Shown: positions 52,545 through 61,863, numbered from the stretch's first letter. The stretch: DNA of 64,000 nt from a candidate division Zixibacteria bacterium RBG-1 (GCA_000447245.1 AUYT01000001.1:1482001-1546000), one strand, 5' to 3'. Numbers and translations: made by a program. The notes: a model not told the origin generated them from the sequence alone.

Positions 52545-53734
52545 ATCTAAAAAAAGTGAAAATTGTGTTCTTCAAAGAAATGCTGGATATTCTGAGAGAT
52601 CGTAGGACTATTATCTCGATGCTTTTGGTGCCACTTTTAGTCTTTCCCATCTTGACTATGGGTTTTACCAGTCTGATTTTGTCTCAAGCTAAAAAAGCGG
52701 AAAAACAAACTCATAAAATTGCTCTCTTACAAGAACAGAACGCTCCTGGTCTGACTGAAATTATTAAAAAAATACCTACCCTGGAATTGGTTAAAATTCC
52801 AAGCGATAGTATTCAGTCTGCTATCAATAATAAAACTATCCGGGCTGCCATAAAATTTCCAGAAAATTTAGAAACTAAATTACAAAATGAAGAAAACGAC
52901 TCAGTCTTAATTTATTATGACCAGACTGAAATGAAATCCGCAATTGTTTACACCAAACTAAAAGAACTTCTCAAAACCTATGCTGATAGTGTAACTGATT
53001 TGCGCCTGCTGAAAAGGAAAATTGATCGTAAGCTTCTTTCACCTTTAAAAATTAAAGCTGAAAATGTGGCTTCACCTAAAAAGGTGGGTGGATTTTTTAT
53101 TTCTATGTTTTTACCCTATATTTTGGTCCTCTTGGCTCTGCAGGGTGGGATGTATCCTGCTATTGATTTGACCGCTGGAGAAAAAGAAAGAGGAACTTTG
53201 GAAACTATTTTGGTCTCTCCACTTTCCAGATTAGAAATCAGTTTAGGGAAATTTTTTGCGGTTTTGACTGCTACTGTTGTAACCGCCATTCTGGGGACTA
53301 CCAGTATGACTGTCTCTTCTCTTTTGGGAATAGCTAAAGGTGGTGAAATGCAAGCCGCTTTTTCTATGAGCCCAGAGGCTGGCTTGGTTATTTTAGTTTT
53401 AATGCTGCCTTTATGCTGTTTTTTTGCCGGGATTTTACTGGCTATTGCTCTTTTAGCTAAATCGTATAAAGAAGCTCAAAGCTATTTGACTCCTTTAATG
53501 TTTCTGGTAATTTTTCCAGCTATGATTTCCTTTATGCCGGGTTTTGAGCTTTCCACGAAAGTGGCTTTTATTCCCATAGTCAGCACCGTAATGGGAATCA
53601 AAGAGGCTTTGTTAGGTAATTTTCATTGGGGAAAAATTTGGATTACTTTTGTTTCTAATTGTGTTTTTGCCAGTTTTGGAATTATTGTTGCTAAAAGGGC
53701 TTTTGAAAAAGAATCGGTTATTTTCAGAGTTTAG
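52541..53734 (+). CDS. NatB-like ABC-2 permease
   Basis: 397 residues. One N-terminal helix (SMLLVPLLVFPILTMGFTSLI), a periplasmic domain (~45-175), then five helices. The segment DLTAGEKERGTLETILVSPLSR is the diagnostic loop of NatB/ABC-2 permeases. Translationally coupled to the ATPase gene by the 4-base ATGA overlap. Convergent with the CADD-like gene; no strong terminator lies in the 160-bp gap. Confidence 0.92.
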   Translation: MNLKKVKIVFFKEMLDILRDRRTIISMLLVPLLVFPILTMGFTSLILSQAKKAEKQTHKIALLQEQNAPGLTEIIKKIPTLELVKIPSDSIQSAINNKTIRAAIKFPENLETKLQNEENDSVLIYYDQTEMKSAIVYTKLKELLKTYADSVTDLRLLKRKIDRKLLSPLKIKAENVASPKKVGGFFISMFLPYILVLLALQGGMYPAIDLTAGEKERGTLETILVSPLSRLEISLGKFFAVLTATVVTAILGTTSMTVSSLLGIAKGGEMQAAFSMSPEAGLVILVLMLPLCCFFAGILLAIALLAKSYKEAQSYLTPLMFLVIFPAMISFMPGFELSTKVAFIPIVSTVMGIKEALLGNFHWGKIWITFVSNCVFASFGIIVAKRAFEKESVIFRV

Positions 53735-53894
53735 CTTCAGCCGGATAAATCTGCTGAGAGATTTTTAATTAGACCCCACCCATCCCTTGTATCTACCCGC
53801 ATCACCTTAGAAAACAGGAAGATACTTTTCTCTAATCTGAGGAGGAAATATCAGATGGGAGGTCAGTCCAAATTTAAAAAAATCCCCGTTAAAT

Positions 53895-54662
53895 TCAGCT
53901 GGCTGCCGGCGAAGCAGAGTTTGGGTCGGATTGTGTCTGGCTTTCCGGCTGCATATTGGCCTGGGGCTTATTATTGACGTACCTCTCATAAATCGCGGAC
54001 AAAAAATCCCATAAGCTCTGGCTAAGCTCCGCTACCGCTTTCTGGACTTTTTCTTCCTGGGATTTTTTGGTGACGGTTCGGTCCAGAATCTGGCGGGAGC
54101 TGCGGGCATGTAATACGTCTCCCTCCTGGTGAACCGTAAAGAACTCTAAACAGCTCGGATATTTAATTCCGTAAAATTGCTTTAACCCCTTGATTTTTGA
54201 TTCGGCGATTTCCGGCACCTGAGACTCGTAGGCGTATAAAGCGGCGGTGCCTTCCTGATAGCTTTTCCTGCCGGTCAGGTTGGTAAAAGTTTTAATTAAT
54301 TGTTTAATTTCCGGGAGAGCTTTTTCATCTAAGACCTCTTCCCTTCTCAATCCCAGGCCGTCACAAAAACGAAGCCACAGCTCCGGATGATTTTTTTCTC
54401 CCAGCTCTTCATCCATTAAATTGGATAACAGTTTCTGCCGGGATTGTAAATCCGGACAGTTGGAGTGAACTCCGCTGATGAATGTGGGAAAAACACTGAC
54501 TAAGTGATAATATTGTTTGGCGTAATTTCTCAGGGCTTCCAAAGAAAGTTTTCCCTGCGACCACATTTGATAAAAAGGGTGCTTGAGCAGATTTTTTTCG
54601 GCAATAATTTGATCTAACTTTTTAATTAACTCCGAGTGAATAGAGTTATTTTTATGATTCAT
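53895..54662 (-). CDS. CADD-family diiron protein (TenA/PqqC-like fold), candidate p-aminobenzoate synthase
   Basis: 255 residues from the ATG at 54662, which follows AAGGAGGAG; an upstream in-frame start at 54827 is rejected because it ignores that site and adds a divergent, Cys-rich stretch. The helical core aligns with Chlamydia CADD. The dimetal ligands are all present (E85, H92, E146, H178, D182, H185). Tyr31, Tyr145 and Lys156 also match CADD Tyr27, Tyr141 and Lys152; Tyr27 and Lys152 were proposed as the sacrificial source and amine donor for p-aminobenzoate. CADD Tyr170 is Phe174 here. The Ser/Pro-rich tail after ~235 is not conserved. Stand-alone gene. Confidence 0.8.
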   Translation of the reverse strand: MNHKNNSIHSELIKKLDQIIAEKNLLKHPFYQMWSQGKLSLEALRNYAKQYYHLVSVFPTFISGVHSNCPDLQSRQKLLSNLMDEELGEKNHPELWLRFCDGLGLRREEVLDEKALPEIKQLIKTFTNLTGRKSYQEGTAALYAYESQVPEIAESKIKGLKQFYGIKYPSCLEFFTVHQEGDVLHARSSRQILDRTVTKKSQEEKVQKAVAELSQSLWDFLSAIYERYVNNKPQANMQPESQTQSDPNSASPAAS

Positions 54663-54769
54663 TGGCTCCTCCTTAAGATTTGGAATTCCTAAATATACGC
54701 AAAAGAACTTTGAAACGCAAGTCAAATCTGCCCAAAAACACAACTGGCTGATTTGGTCAATATTTACTC

Positions 54770-54797
54770 TTGACATTCCTAATTTTTTCCTTAAATT
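54770..54797 (+). promoter_or_regulatory. Sigma-70 promoter for the Asp-box protein
   Basis: TTGACA (54770-54775), 16 nt, TAAATT (54792-54797). Divergent from the CADD gene. The ATG at 54828 has no adjacent Shine-Dalgarno; AGGAG at 54801-54805 is too far away to serve. Confidence 0.6.
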
Positions 54798-54827
54798 GCT
54801 AGGAGTGTTGCCATTCTTGCTGCACAT

Positions 54828-57077
54828 ATGAAATCGAACACTAGAACACTTCTTTTAGATAGATACAGTTTTATTCTATTCAGCCTTTCTTTGGCCCTGT
54901 TAGTTTTTTCTAACTTCACTTCAGCTCAAACCGTTCTGTTCAATGTCAAAATTAATTCTGACGCTTCTACGAACATCCATAATGAAGAGCAAGTAATTAT
55001 TAACCCCACTGACCCGGATAACATTGTAGCTGTCTGGAGGGATTTCCGTCTCGGATATAGACAGGTAGGTGTAGGATATTCGACTGATGGAGGAAGCAGT
55101 TGGACTGATTATTTAATCGGCATTGACGTAGCTCCCTATTCCTGGGAATCCGATCCGGGGATAACAGTGGACCGATTCGGAAATTTCTACACAGTGACTT
55201 TATGTTTTGAAAACGGAGGAACTTCGGCATTTTGTATCTATAAATCAACGGACGGAGGAGTAACTTGGTCCGAGCCGACCGTAGCCATAGCCAGCGACTT
55301 TGATTTCGAAGATAAAGAGCTTATGACCTGTGACCAGACTGGCGGAACTTATGACGGTAACCTCTACATTGCCTGGACCCGCTTTCCCGTTTCCGGAAAC
55401 TCCAGAATCCATTTTATCCGCTCCACTGATGGTGGAACAAACTGGTCCGGTGCCCTTCCCATAAGTGATAACATAAATGATACCCAGTGGCCGGTTCCGG
55501 CCGTAGGAGCCAATGGTGAGGTTTATGTTGCCTGGGGTCAATTTGCCGGCAACGGTCAAGTACTCTTCCGAAGTTCCACCAATGGCGGAGTCAGTTTCGG
55601 CACTATAGATACAATATACACTCCTATAAGCCCGGTTTCTACAAATGTAAATGGTGATATTCTGGTCTTCACTTATCCGGCCTTGGCAACAGACATCTCC
55701 AATTCTCCCTACAGCGGTAACCTATATATGACGGTGATGGATAGATCTGTCTCTTCTGGTGACCAGGATATTTTCTTTTTAACTTCCACTGACCAGGGGA
55801 ATACCTGGAGCCCGCGCAAGAGAATCAACGACGACCCCTTGGGAAACGGGGCTGACCAGTTTCATCCCTGGGCAGTTGTGAATCAGGATGGAGTTATTTC
55901 GGTGGTTTTCTATGACCGAAGAAACGACCCTTCCAATCTTATGTTCGATGTCTACCTAACTCAATCTTATGACGGCGGTCAGACCTTTACTCCCAATAAA
56001 AGAATCAGCACGGTTTCATCTTTCCCTCTGGCACTTTTGAGTTCAGGGTTGACCAAAACTCCTTTAGACCCTGTGACCGCCTATTATGGCGATAAACCTT
56101 TAGAGGCCACTCCTCTGGCCGGTTTGATTGGAGAGTATATCGGGCTTTCTTCTTTCGGTAAGCAGAACACCGTGGTCTGGACCGACACCCGGGAAGGTGA
56201 CCAAGAGGTTTATACTGCCAAGGTGATTACCGGACTTTTAATTTCTAAGCTTCTTTTACCTCTCAACTCAGCTTATCAGACTGACGATACTCCGAATTTT
56301 ACCTGGCAGGATTTATCATATTATGATACCGTCAGTTATTACAGGTTACAGTATTCAACGAATAGTAACTTCTCCAGCGGAGTTCAAACACTCGATAGTT
56401 TACCTGATACAACCTTTACTCTGCCGGATTCTCTGGCTCTGACAGATGCGATTTACTATTGGAGAGTGCAGAGCTTCAACAGTTCCGGGGATTCATCCGG
56501 TTACCAAGACCAACCCTTCTCATTTACAGTGGATACTGGCATACCTGCTATCCCCAGCTTGATTTCGCCGGCTGACACCACCAATGACAGCACCCCCCTG
56601 TTTACTTGGAACACTGTCACTATTTCCAATAAGGTAAAAAATTTCAAGCCCCAGATTGCTTCTGCGCCGATACGATATACTTGGCAATTAGCCAATGACA
56701 TTGGTTTTACCATGAATTTATTAGAAGTTAATAATTTATCCACGACCAATTACCAACTACCCAATAATCAGGCCTTGGATAACGGGCTTACTTACTATTG
56801 GCGGGTTAGAGCCAATGATTTAGCGGGTAATCAGAGTTCTTTTTCTTCACCCTTGCAGTTTAAATATCTGGCCTTTATCAGAGGGGATGTGAACGCTGAC
56901 AAGGCCAGAAATTTGAGCGATATTATCTACTTGGTGAATTATGTGTTCAAGGGTGGACCTCCTCCTATAATTAGCTTATTTGCAGGAGATGTGAATTGCA
57001 ACGGAAGCGTTAACTTAACAGACGTAATCTTCATGGTCAACTTTGTCTTCAAAGGTGGAAGCCCGCCTTGCGCCTAA
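54828..57077 (+). CDS. Secreted sialidase-like (Asp-box) protein with FN3-like and dockerin-like domains
   Basis: 749 residues, N-terminal signal sequence (~10-35). Residues ~38-465 have six Asp-box-like motifs (STDGGSSWTD, STDGGVTWSEP, STDGGTNWSG, STNGGVSFG, STDQGNTWSP, SYDGGQTFTP), the fingerprint of sialidase/BNR propellers. The catalytic triads of true sialidases were not recognised, so it may only bind glycans or proteins. Two FN3-like domains follow (~480-680). The C-terminal ~65 residues are dockerin-like (RGDVNADKARNLSDIIYLVNY, NLTDVIFMVNFVFKG). Extracellular. Confidence 0.82.
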   Translation: MKSNTRTLLLDRYSFILFSLSLALLVFSNFTSAQTVLFNVKINSDASTNIHNEEQVIINPTDPDNIVAVWRDFRLGYRQVGVGYSTDGGSSWTDYLIGIDVAPYSWESDPGITVDRFGNFYTVTLCFENGGTSAFCIYKSTDGGVTWSEPTVAIASDFDFEDKELMTCDQTGGTYDGNLYIAWTRFPVSGNSRIHFIRSTDGGTNWSGALPISDNINDTQWPVPAVGANGEVYVAWGQFAGNGQVLFRSSTNGGVSFGTIDTIYTPISPVSTNVNGDILVFTYPALATDISNSPYSGNLYMTVMDRSVSSGDQDIFFLTSTDQGNTWSPRKRINDDPLGNGADQFHPWAVVNQDGVISVVFYDRRNDPSNLMFDVYLTQSYDGGQTFTPNKRISTVSSFPLALLSSGLTKTPLDPVTAYYGDKPLEATPLAGLIGEYIGLSSFGKQNTVVWTDTREGDQEVYTAKVITGLLISKLLLPLNSAYQTDDTPNFTWQDLSYYDTVSYYRLQYSTNSNFSSGVQTLDSLPDTTFTLPDSLALTDAIYYWRVQSFNSSGDSSGYQDQPFSFTVDTGIPAIPSLISPADTTNDSTPLFTWNTVTISNKVKNFKPQIASAPIRYTWQLANDIGFTMNLLEVNNLSTTNYQLPNNQALDNGLTYYWRVRANDLAGNQSSFSSPLQFKYLAFIRGDVNADKARNLSDIIYLVNYVFKGGPPPIISLFAGDVNCNGSVNLTDVIFMVNFVFKGGSPPCA

Positions 57078-57123
57078 ATTTTGAAGTTTAAATCGACCTT
57101 TGTCATTTTTCCCCTAAAAATCC

Positions 57124-57151
57124 TTGACATTTTGACTTTATATCTTATCTT
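57124..57151 (+). promoter_or_regulatory. Sigma-70 promoter with a long leader
   Basis: TTGACA (57124-57129), 16 nt, TATCTT (57146-57151). The next gene starts at 57355, so the leader would be close to 200 nt. Inside it, two hairpins are possible (TCTCTT/AAGAGA near 57190 and GTTTAAA/TTTAAAC at 57278-57300). Confidence 0.6.
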
Positions 57152-57354
57152 AAGACTGAATTTGGTCTCTTAAAATCAAGCTGACTTCTCTTAAACTCAC
57201 AAGAGAGAGAATTTTTGTCTTATTTCAGGGATTCTAAGGAATTTTTATACTTTCCCTGCTTAACTTTTATTCCCAAAGTTTAAATTATTAGCTTTTAAAC
57301 AAAAATTTGTCACATTATATTCAATTCTGAAATCCAATTGAGAAAAGATTGTTA

Positions 57355-59124
57355 ATGAACTTTCATAACAGAAATTCCTTAATAAAGACAGTTCCCCTTT
57401 TAATTTTTGGGGCTATCTTGCTTTTTACAGCCTCATTAACTTTTGCTCAATCCACCACCGTGGGTGGATTTACCTTAACTTTTGAGGGGGTTCACTATAA
57501 TATTGCAGATAGCAGCTCCACTTGGTGTTATACTTTAGTTTGGAACGGTACCCCTCCCCAATTGAGTCATTTGACCATTCAATTGGGTGAGTGTGCTAAA
57601 GTTTTATCTGCTTCTCCGGAAAATTTTAGGGTCGGTTTAGACGGCTCCACTGGAATCTTTGGTATAAAATGGGATACTACCCTGCCTGCTAACACTCCTA
57701 CTTTATTCTGTTTTACTTTAGACGGTCTTTATATTGTAGAGCCAATTCTCTTTGCCGCCAAAGCCGGCTCCAACAGCAACATTGCCAACGTTTCCGGAGC
57801 TTCTTTGACTTGTCAGGAATGTCAGTTACTCATCCTCTGTCCTTCGGACCTAAGCACCGATTGCACCACCCAATTTGACACTCTTAACTTGGGTGCCCCT
57901 AAAATCGAGGGTAACTGCCCCCCTTTCAATCTTACTTTTGCAGACGAAGAAATTATTGGAAATTGTCCGCCGGGAAGAACCATCCGGCGAACCTGGACGG
58001 TTACGGATGCCACGGGCTCCAGCAAAAGTTGTGTCCAGCTTTTTTCGTTCCAGGATCTTTTAGCGCCGAGCATTGGCTGTCCTACCGCTAAAATTATCTT
58101 TCATCCCGATACTCTTGCCTTTGACACTCCGGAAGTTTCCGACAACTGTGATTCCAGCCCTGCCCTTATAATAGTTTCCACAACCGGTTCCGCCACTGAC
58201 TGTCCCTTTGAATCACTTTACACCCGGACCTGGGAAGCCGTAGATACCTGCGGAAATGTTTCGGCTCAATGCAGCCAGGGTGTTAGATATCAAAATCAAG
58301 CGCCGGTTTTAACTTTAAGTGATGACAAAACCGTGCTGAGAGAAGAAACCCTGGTAGTTTCTGTTTTAGCGCATGACCTGGATGGGACGGTTCCGGCTTT
58401 GACAGTTTTGAACCTGCCTTTCAATTCGGTCTTCCAGGATAATTTTGACGGAAGCGGAAGCTTAATTTTTACCCCGGATTACTTTCAGGTGGGCGTCCAT
58501 AAGGGTGTGACCTTTATCGCTTCCGACGGCTGTCTGGCCGACACGCAGATAATTGACCTGCATGTTTTTGTCAGGCACGACAGTGTCTCCGTAAATGTCC
58601 TGTCACCGGTGAATTTGGTGATAACCGACCCCAAGTCGGACAGTATCGGAATCGATTTCAACACCATTTTAGAAGGGTCCTCCTATGACACCACTCAAGA
58701 CGTCGACAATGACGGTGAAAAAGATGATATAGTCAAGATTCCCAAGCCCTATCTGGGGTTGTATCAGGTCCGGGTAGTCCCTACCGATACCGGTCACTTC
58801 AGCTGCGGTATAAGAATCGACGGTAACGACAGAGTCGAACTGGCCTCCAACGTGGTCATCCCCAGCACCGACACCACCTTTGAATATCAGGCCGAAGTTT
58901 TCCCGACCTTGCGCGGCGATGTAAATAGGGATACCAAAATAACTCTGATCGACATTATTTTTCTGGTGAATTATATCTTCAAATCCGGTCCCAATTCGGA
59001 CCCTCCAGCTTTATCCAATCTCAACTGCGATAAAAAGGGGGATGGCACCGATAACATCAATCTGCAGGATATAATCTATCTGGTCAATTATGTTTTCAAA
59101 TCCGGACCTCACCCCTGCAGTTGA
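57355..59124 (+). CDS. Secreted HYR-like protein with shared SPVNL module and dockerin-like C-terminus
   Basis: 589 residues from the ATG at 57355; a TTG two codons upstream is possible. Signal peptide ~10-32 (ending TFAQ). N-terminal beta domain, then two HYR-like Cys-containing modules (~155-320; ENCPP, VTDATGSSKSC, WEAVDTCGNVSAQC). Next an Ig-like segment, then the module shared with two other proteins (SPVNLVITDPKSDSIG, DNDGEKDDIVKIPKPY, GIRIDGND) and two dockerin-like repeats (RGDVNRDTKITLIDIIFLVNY, NLQDIIYLVNYVFKSG). The 3' third is distinctly richer in G+C than the equivalent part of the 16.7-kb gene. Extracellular, function unknown. Confidence 0.82.
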   Translation: MNFHNRNSLIKTVPLLIFGAILLFTASLTFAQSTTVGGFTLTFEGVHYNIADSSSTWCYTLVWNGTPPQLSHLTIQLGECAKVLSASPENFRVGLDGSTGIFGIKWDTTLPANTPTLFCFTLDGLYIVEPILFAAKAGSNSNIANVSGASLTCQECQLLILCPSDLSTDCTTQFDTLNLGAPKIEGNCPPFNLTFADEEIIGNCPPGRTIRRTWTVTDATGSSKSCVQLFSFQDLLAPSIGCPTAKIIFHPDTLAFDTPEVSDNCDSSPALIIVSTTGSATDCPFESLYTRTWEAVDTCGNVSAQCSQGVRYQNQAPVLTLSDDKTVLREETLVVSVLAHDLDGTVPALTVLNLPFNSVFQDNFDGSGSLIFTPDYFQVGVHKGVTFIASDGCLADTQIIDLHVFVRHDSVSVNVLSPVNLVITDPKSDSIGIDFNTILEGSSYDTTQDVDNDGEKDDIVKIPKPYLGLYQVRVVPTDTGHFSCGIRIDGNDRVELASNVVIPSTDTTFEYQAEVFPTLRGDVNRDTKITLIDIIFLVNYIFKSGPNSDPPALSNLNCDKKGDGTDNINLQDIIYLVNYVFKSGPHPCS

Positions 59125-59204
59125 AATAGCTTAAGGTCAACTGAGTCTGATAACTCCTGGTTTATATCTCATAGCTGGGATAATAACAGGGGACTAAAAA
59201 ATCC

Positions 59205-59232
59205 TTGACATTCCATTTTTTCCCCTTATTTT
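59205..59232 (+). promoter_or_regulatory. Sigma-70 promoter for the SBBP-repeat protein
   Basis: TTGACA (59205-59210), 16 nt, TATTTT (59227-59232). The block TTGACATTCC is also present in the promoter of the Asp-box protein at 54770. The gene starts at 59322. Confidence 0.6.
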
Positions 59233-59321
59233 TATGGTGTCGGGGGTGAGGGTAAACGAATCTAACGCTCTTCCTTACTTTGAAGATTTTTGATTTAGAG
59301 TTGATTTATCTATATAAAACC

Positions 59322-61763
59322 ATGAGCAAGCTTAAAATTCTTCTGGTATTATTTTTCTGCACCACTGCATCTATTCTTTATGCCCAGGGTGATACGGTCT
59401 GGGTAAGAAATCACAACGGAGCCGGAAATGGGAACGATGAAGCGGTAGCTATAGCTGTTGATGACACCGGCCAGGTTTATGTAACCGGCCACACCTGGAG
59501 TGGAATCTCCGCAGATTTTACCACTATAAAGTATGACAGCAGTGGAAATGTTCTCTGGACCAAACAGTATAATGGACCATTGAGTGGAGATGAGCAGGCA
59601 GTTGACTTGGCGTTGGATGCAAGTGGCTATATCTATGTGACCGGAGGAAGCGAAGGGAGTTCGCCGGACATAGCCACGATTAAATATACACCGGCAGGTG
59701 ATACAGTCTGGGCACGGCGTTTCAACGGACCCTTTAAAGCCGAAGATGTCGTCAATGACCTGGCTGTAGATAAAAATGGCAACGTTTATATTACCGGATC
59801 CCGGGAGGACAGTGTTTCTGCAGAAGTCACCAACATAAATTTTCTCACATTAAAATATTCTCCAACCGGCACTCTTTTGTGGCAAAAAATCTATGACCGC
59901 AGCGGAGCTCTATTCGACTTGGGCAATGCACTGGCGGTAGATGACAGCGGCTATGTCTATGTCTGCGGAAGCAGCTCTGTTCTGGCTTCCGGGGAAGATT
60001 TCACCACTATCAAGTATAATTCCAACGGGGATACTATGTGGGTGAGACATTACAATGGGCCGGGGAATTCAACCGATGAAGCCCAAGCCATTCAAGTTGA
60101 CCAAAAGGGCCGCATTTATGTAACCGGACAGAGTCCGGGGTCTGGAACCTTAGGTGACTTTGCTACCATAAAATACAATAAAAACGGAGACACTCTCTGG
60201 GTACGACGTTATAATGGCTTGGGAAACGGAGTTGACCAACCCCTGGCTCTGACGGTGGGTGATGATAGTGGTTTTGTTTATGTCTCCGGCTACACCTGGA
60301 ACGGAGCTTCCAACGACTATACTACCATTAAATATGATTCCAGCGGGAATACTGTTTGGATTAGAAATTACAACGGACCTGGAAACAGTAACGACCAAGC
60401 TATAGCACAAACCGTGGACCAAATCAGAAATGTTTATGTAACCGGCTTTAGCATCGGTTCTGGAACTGGGGAAGATTATGCTACCTTAGAGTATACTAAG
60501 ACTGGAACTCTTCACGGACTCAGACGTTTCAATGGACCAGCCAATGGGAATGACCGGGCTATGGCAATAGCAGTGGACAGTCAGTTCATTTATGTAACTG
60601 GCAGAAATAGAGTAGGGAGTACAGACGATTTTACCACTATCAAATATTTTAAAAACCTGGAACCGGTTTTAGATTCTATAGGGTCCAAGAGCGTAGCTGA
60701 AGATTCTAATTTGACCTTTAGGGTTCACGCCACAGACCCTAATGGGACCATACCAATTCTGTCAGCAGCTAATCCCCCGGTTAATGCTACTTTTGTAGAT
60801 TCGGGAAATGGTGCAGGTTCATTTATCTTTGACCCTGATTTTAACCAGGAGGGGCTATACCAGGTTATTTTCAGAGCCAGCGATGGGATTTTAATAGATA
60901 GTGAGGTCGTAGATATTACAGTATCAAATACTAACCGACCTCCAGTTATGTCGGTGGACAACGGCAGAAGCGGAATCAGAAACAGTGCCATAATTGTACC
61001 AGTAATCAGTTTTGACCCGGATGGCGGGTTTCCAACCTTATCAACCTCAAACTTACCAGCTAATTCCAGCTTCTTTGACAGTCTGAATGGAAAGGGTACT
61101 CTATCTTTTACTCCCACTTCTGCTCAAGTAGGAGTTCATCCTAACATTACTTTTGTTGCTTCTGATGGATTTTTAGCTGATACCGGGATTACTCAAATTC
61201 ATGTGTTTATCCGACAAGACACCCTAACCCTTTTTGCTTTCTCGCCGGTAAATCTGGTAATCACCGATCCCAAACAGGACTCTATCGGACTGGGATTTAA
61301 CACTATTCTCGAATACTCCGACTACGATACCACCCAAGATTTGAACAACGACGGGAAAAAAGATGAGGTAGTTACGATTCTTACTCCTTATCTGGGGGAA
61401 TATAATGTCCGGGTAATTCCCACTGATACCGGCAAATTCACTTTGCAGTATATTTTAAACAGCAATTCACCTTCAGTTTTAGCTCAAAATGTACACATAA
61501 CTAACTTGGATACTGTTTATTCCTATAAGCTAAATATTATTGAGACTCTTAGAGGCGACCCTAATCGTGACGGCAAGCAGAGTATTTTGGATATCGTCTT
61601 TTTGGTCAATTTTGTTTTTAAGGGCGGCCCCGAGCCACATCCCTATACCTTGGGTAATATCAATTGTGATTTTACCTCTGGAGGGATTGACATTATAAAC
61701 ATTGTGGATGTAATCGGAGTGGTCAATTTTGTCTTCCGGGGTGGCAAAGCTCCCTGCAGTTAA
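59322..61763 (+). CDS. Secreted SBBP beta-propeller protein with shared SPVNL module and dockerin-like C-terminus
   Basis: 813 residues from the ATG at 59322, chosen because the signal peptide (MSKLKILLVLFFCTTASILYA) begins there; a TTG at 59280 would add 14 residues. Residues ~30-440 hold about eight SBBP-type repeats (for example YDSSGNVLWTKQYNGP and VYVTGHTWSG), a propeller fold. Two Ig/cadherin-like domains follow (~445-645). Then comes the shared module (SPVNLVITDPKQDSIGLGF, NNDGKKDEVVTILTPY, less conserved in its second half) and two dockerin-like repeats (RGDPNRDGKQSILDIVFLVNF, NIVDVIGVVNFVFRGG). Extracellular; no catalytic motif. Confidence 0.82.
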   Translation: MSKLKILLVLFFCTTASILYAQGDTVWVRNHNGAGNGNDEAVAIAVDDTGQVYVTGHTWSGISADFTTIKYDSSGNVLWTKQYNGPLSGDEQAVDLALDASGYIYVTGGSEGSSPDIATIKYTPAGDTVWARRFNGPFKAEDVVNDLAVDKNGNVYITGSREDSVSAEVTNINFLTLKYSPTGTLLWQKIYDRSGALFDLGNALAVDDSGYVYVCGSSSVLASGEDFTTIKYNSNGDTMWVRHYNGPGNSTDEAQAIQVDQKGRIYVTGQSPGSGTLGDFATIKYNKNGDTLWVRRYNGLGNGVDQPLALTVGDDSGFVYVSGYTWNGASNDYTTIKYDSSGNTVWIRNYNGPGNSNDQAIAQTVDQIRNVYVTGFSIGSGTGEDYATLEYTKTGTLHGLRRFNGPANGNDRAMAIAVDSQFIYVTGRNRVGSTDDFTTIKYFKNLEPVLDSIGSKSVAEDSNLTFRVHATDPNGTIPILSAANPPVNATFVDSGNGAGSFIFDPDFNQEGLYQVIFRASDGILIDSEVVDITVSNTNRPPVMSVDNGRSGIRNSAIIVPVISFDPDGGFPTLSTSNLPANSSFFDSLNGKGTLSFTPTSAQVGVHPNITFVASDGFLADTGITQIHVFIRQDTLTLFAFSPVNLVITDPKQDSIGLGFNTILEYSDYDTTQDLNNDGKKDEVVTILTPYLGEYNVRVIPTDTGKFTLQYILNSNSPSVLAQNVHITNLDTVYSYKLNIIETLRGDPNRDGKQSILDIVFLVNFVFKGGPEPHPYTLGNINCDFTSGGIDIINIVDVIGVVNFVFRGGKAPCS

Positions 61764-61835
61764 GCCAGTGCTCGGCCTGCCTTTAACAATCTCAGAAAAG
61801 TTCAGGTCTTTTCAAAATTAACTTTCCCACAAACC

Positions 61836-61863
61836 TTGACAATCCACTCCTACCCTCTATATT
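61836..61863 (+). promoter_or_regulatory. Sigma-70 promoter of the glycosyltransferase operon
   Basis: TTGACA (61836-61841), 16 nt, TATATT (61858-61863). The GT2 gene starts at 61979, preceded by GGGGTAGGA. Confidence 0.65.

Noticed and set aside
54663-54827. An upstream extension of the CADD-like protein.
   Set aside because: It would ignore AAGGAGGAG directly before 54662 and add 55 residues unlike any CADD protein.
54828-56250. Calling the Asp-box protein a functional sialidase.
   Set aside because: The Asp boxes support only a propeller fold; I could not recognise the arginine triad or the Tyr/Glu nucleophile pair of sialidases.
59400-60640. Possible tandem DNA repeats or CRISPR-like array.
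   Set aside because: The periodicity (about 150-170 bp) is of SBBP propeller units in an open coding frame; units vary in sequence and there are no constant repeats with unique spacers.
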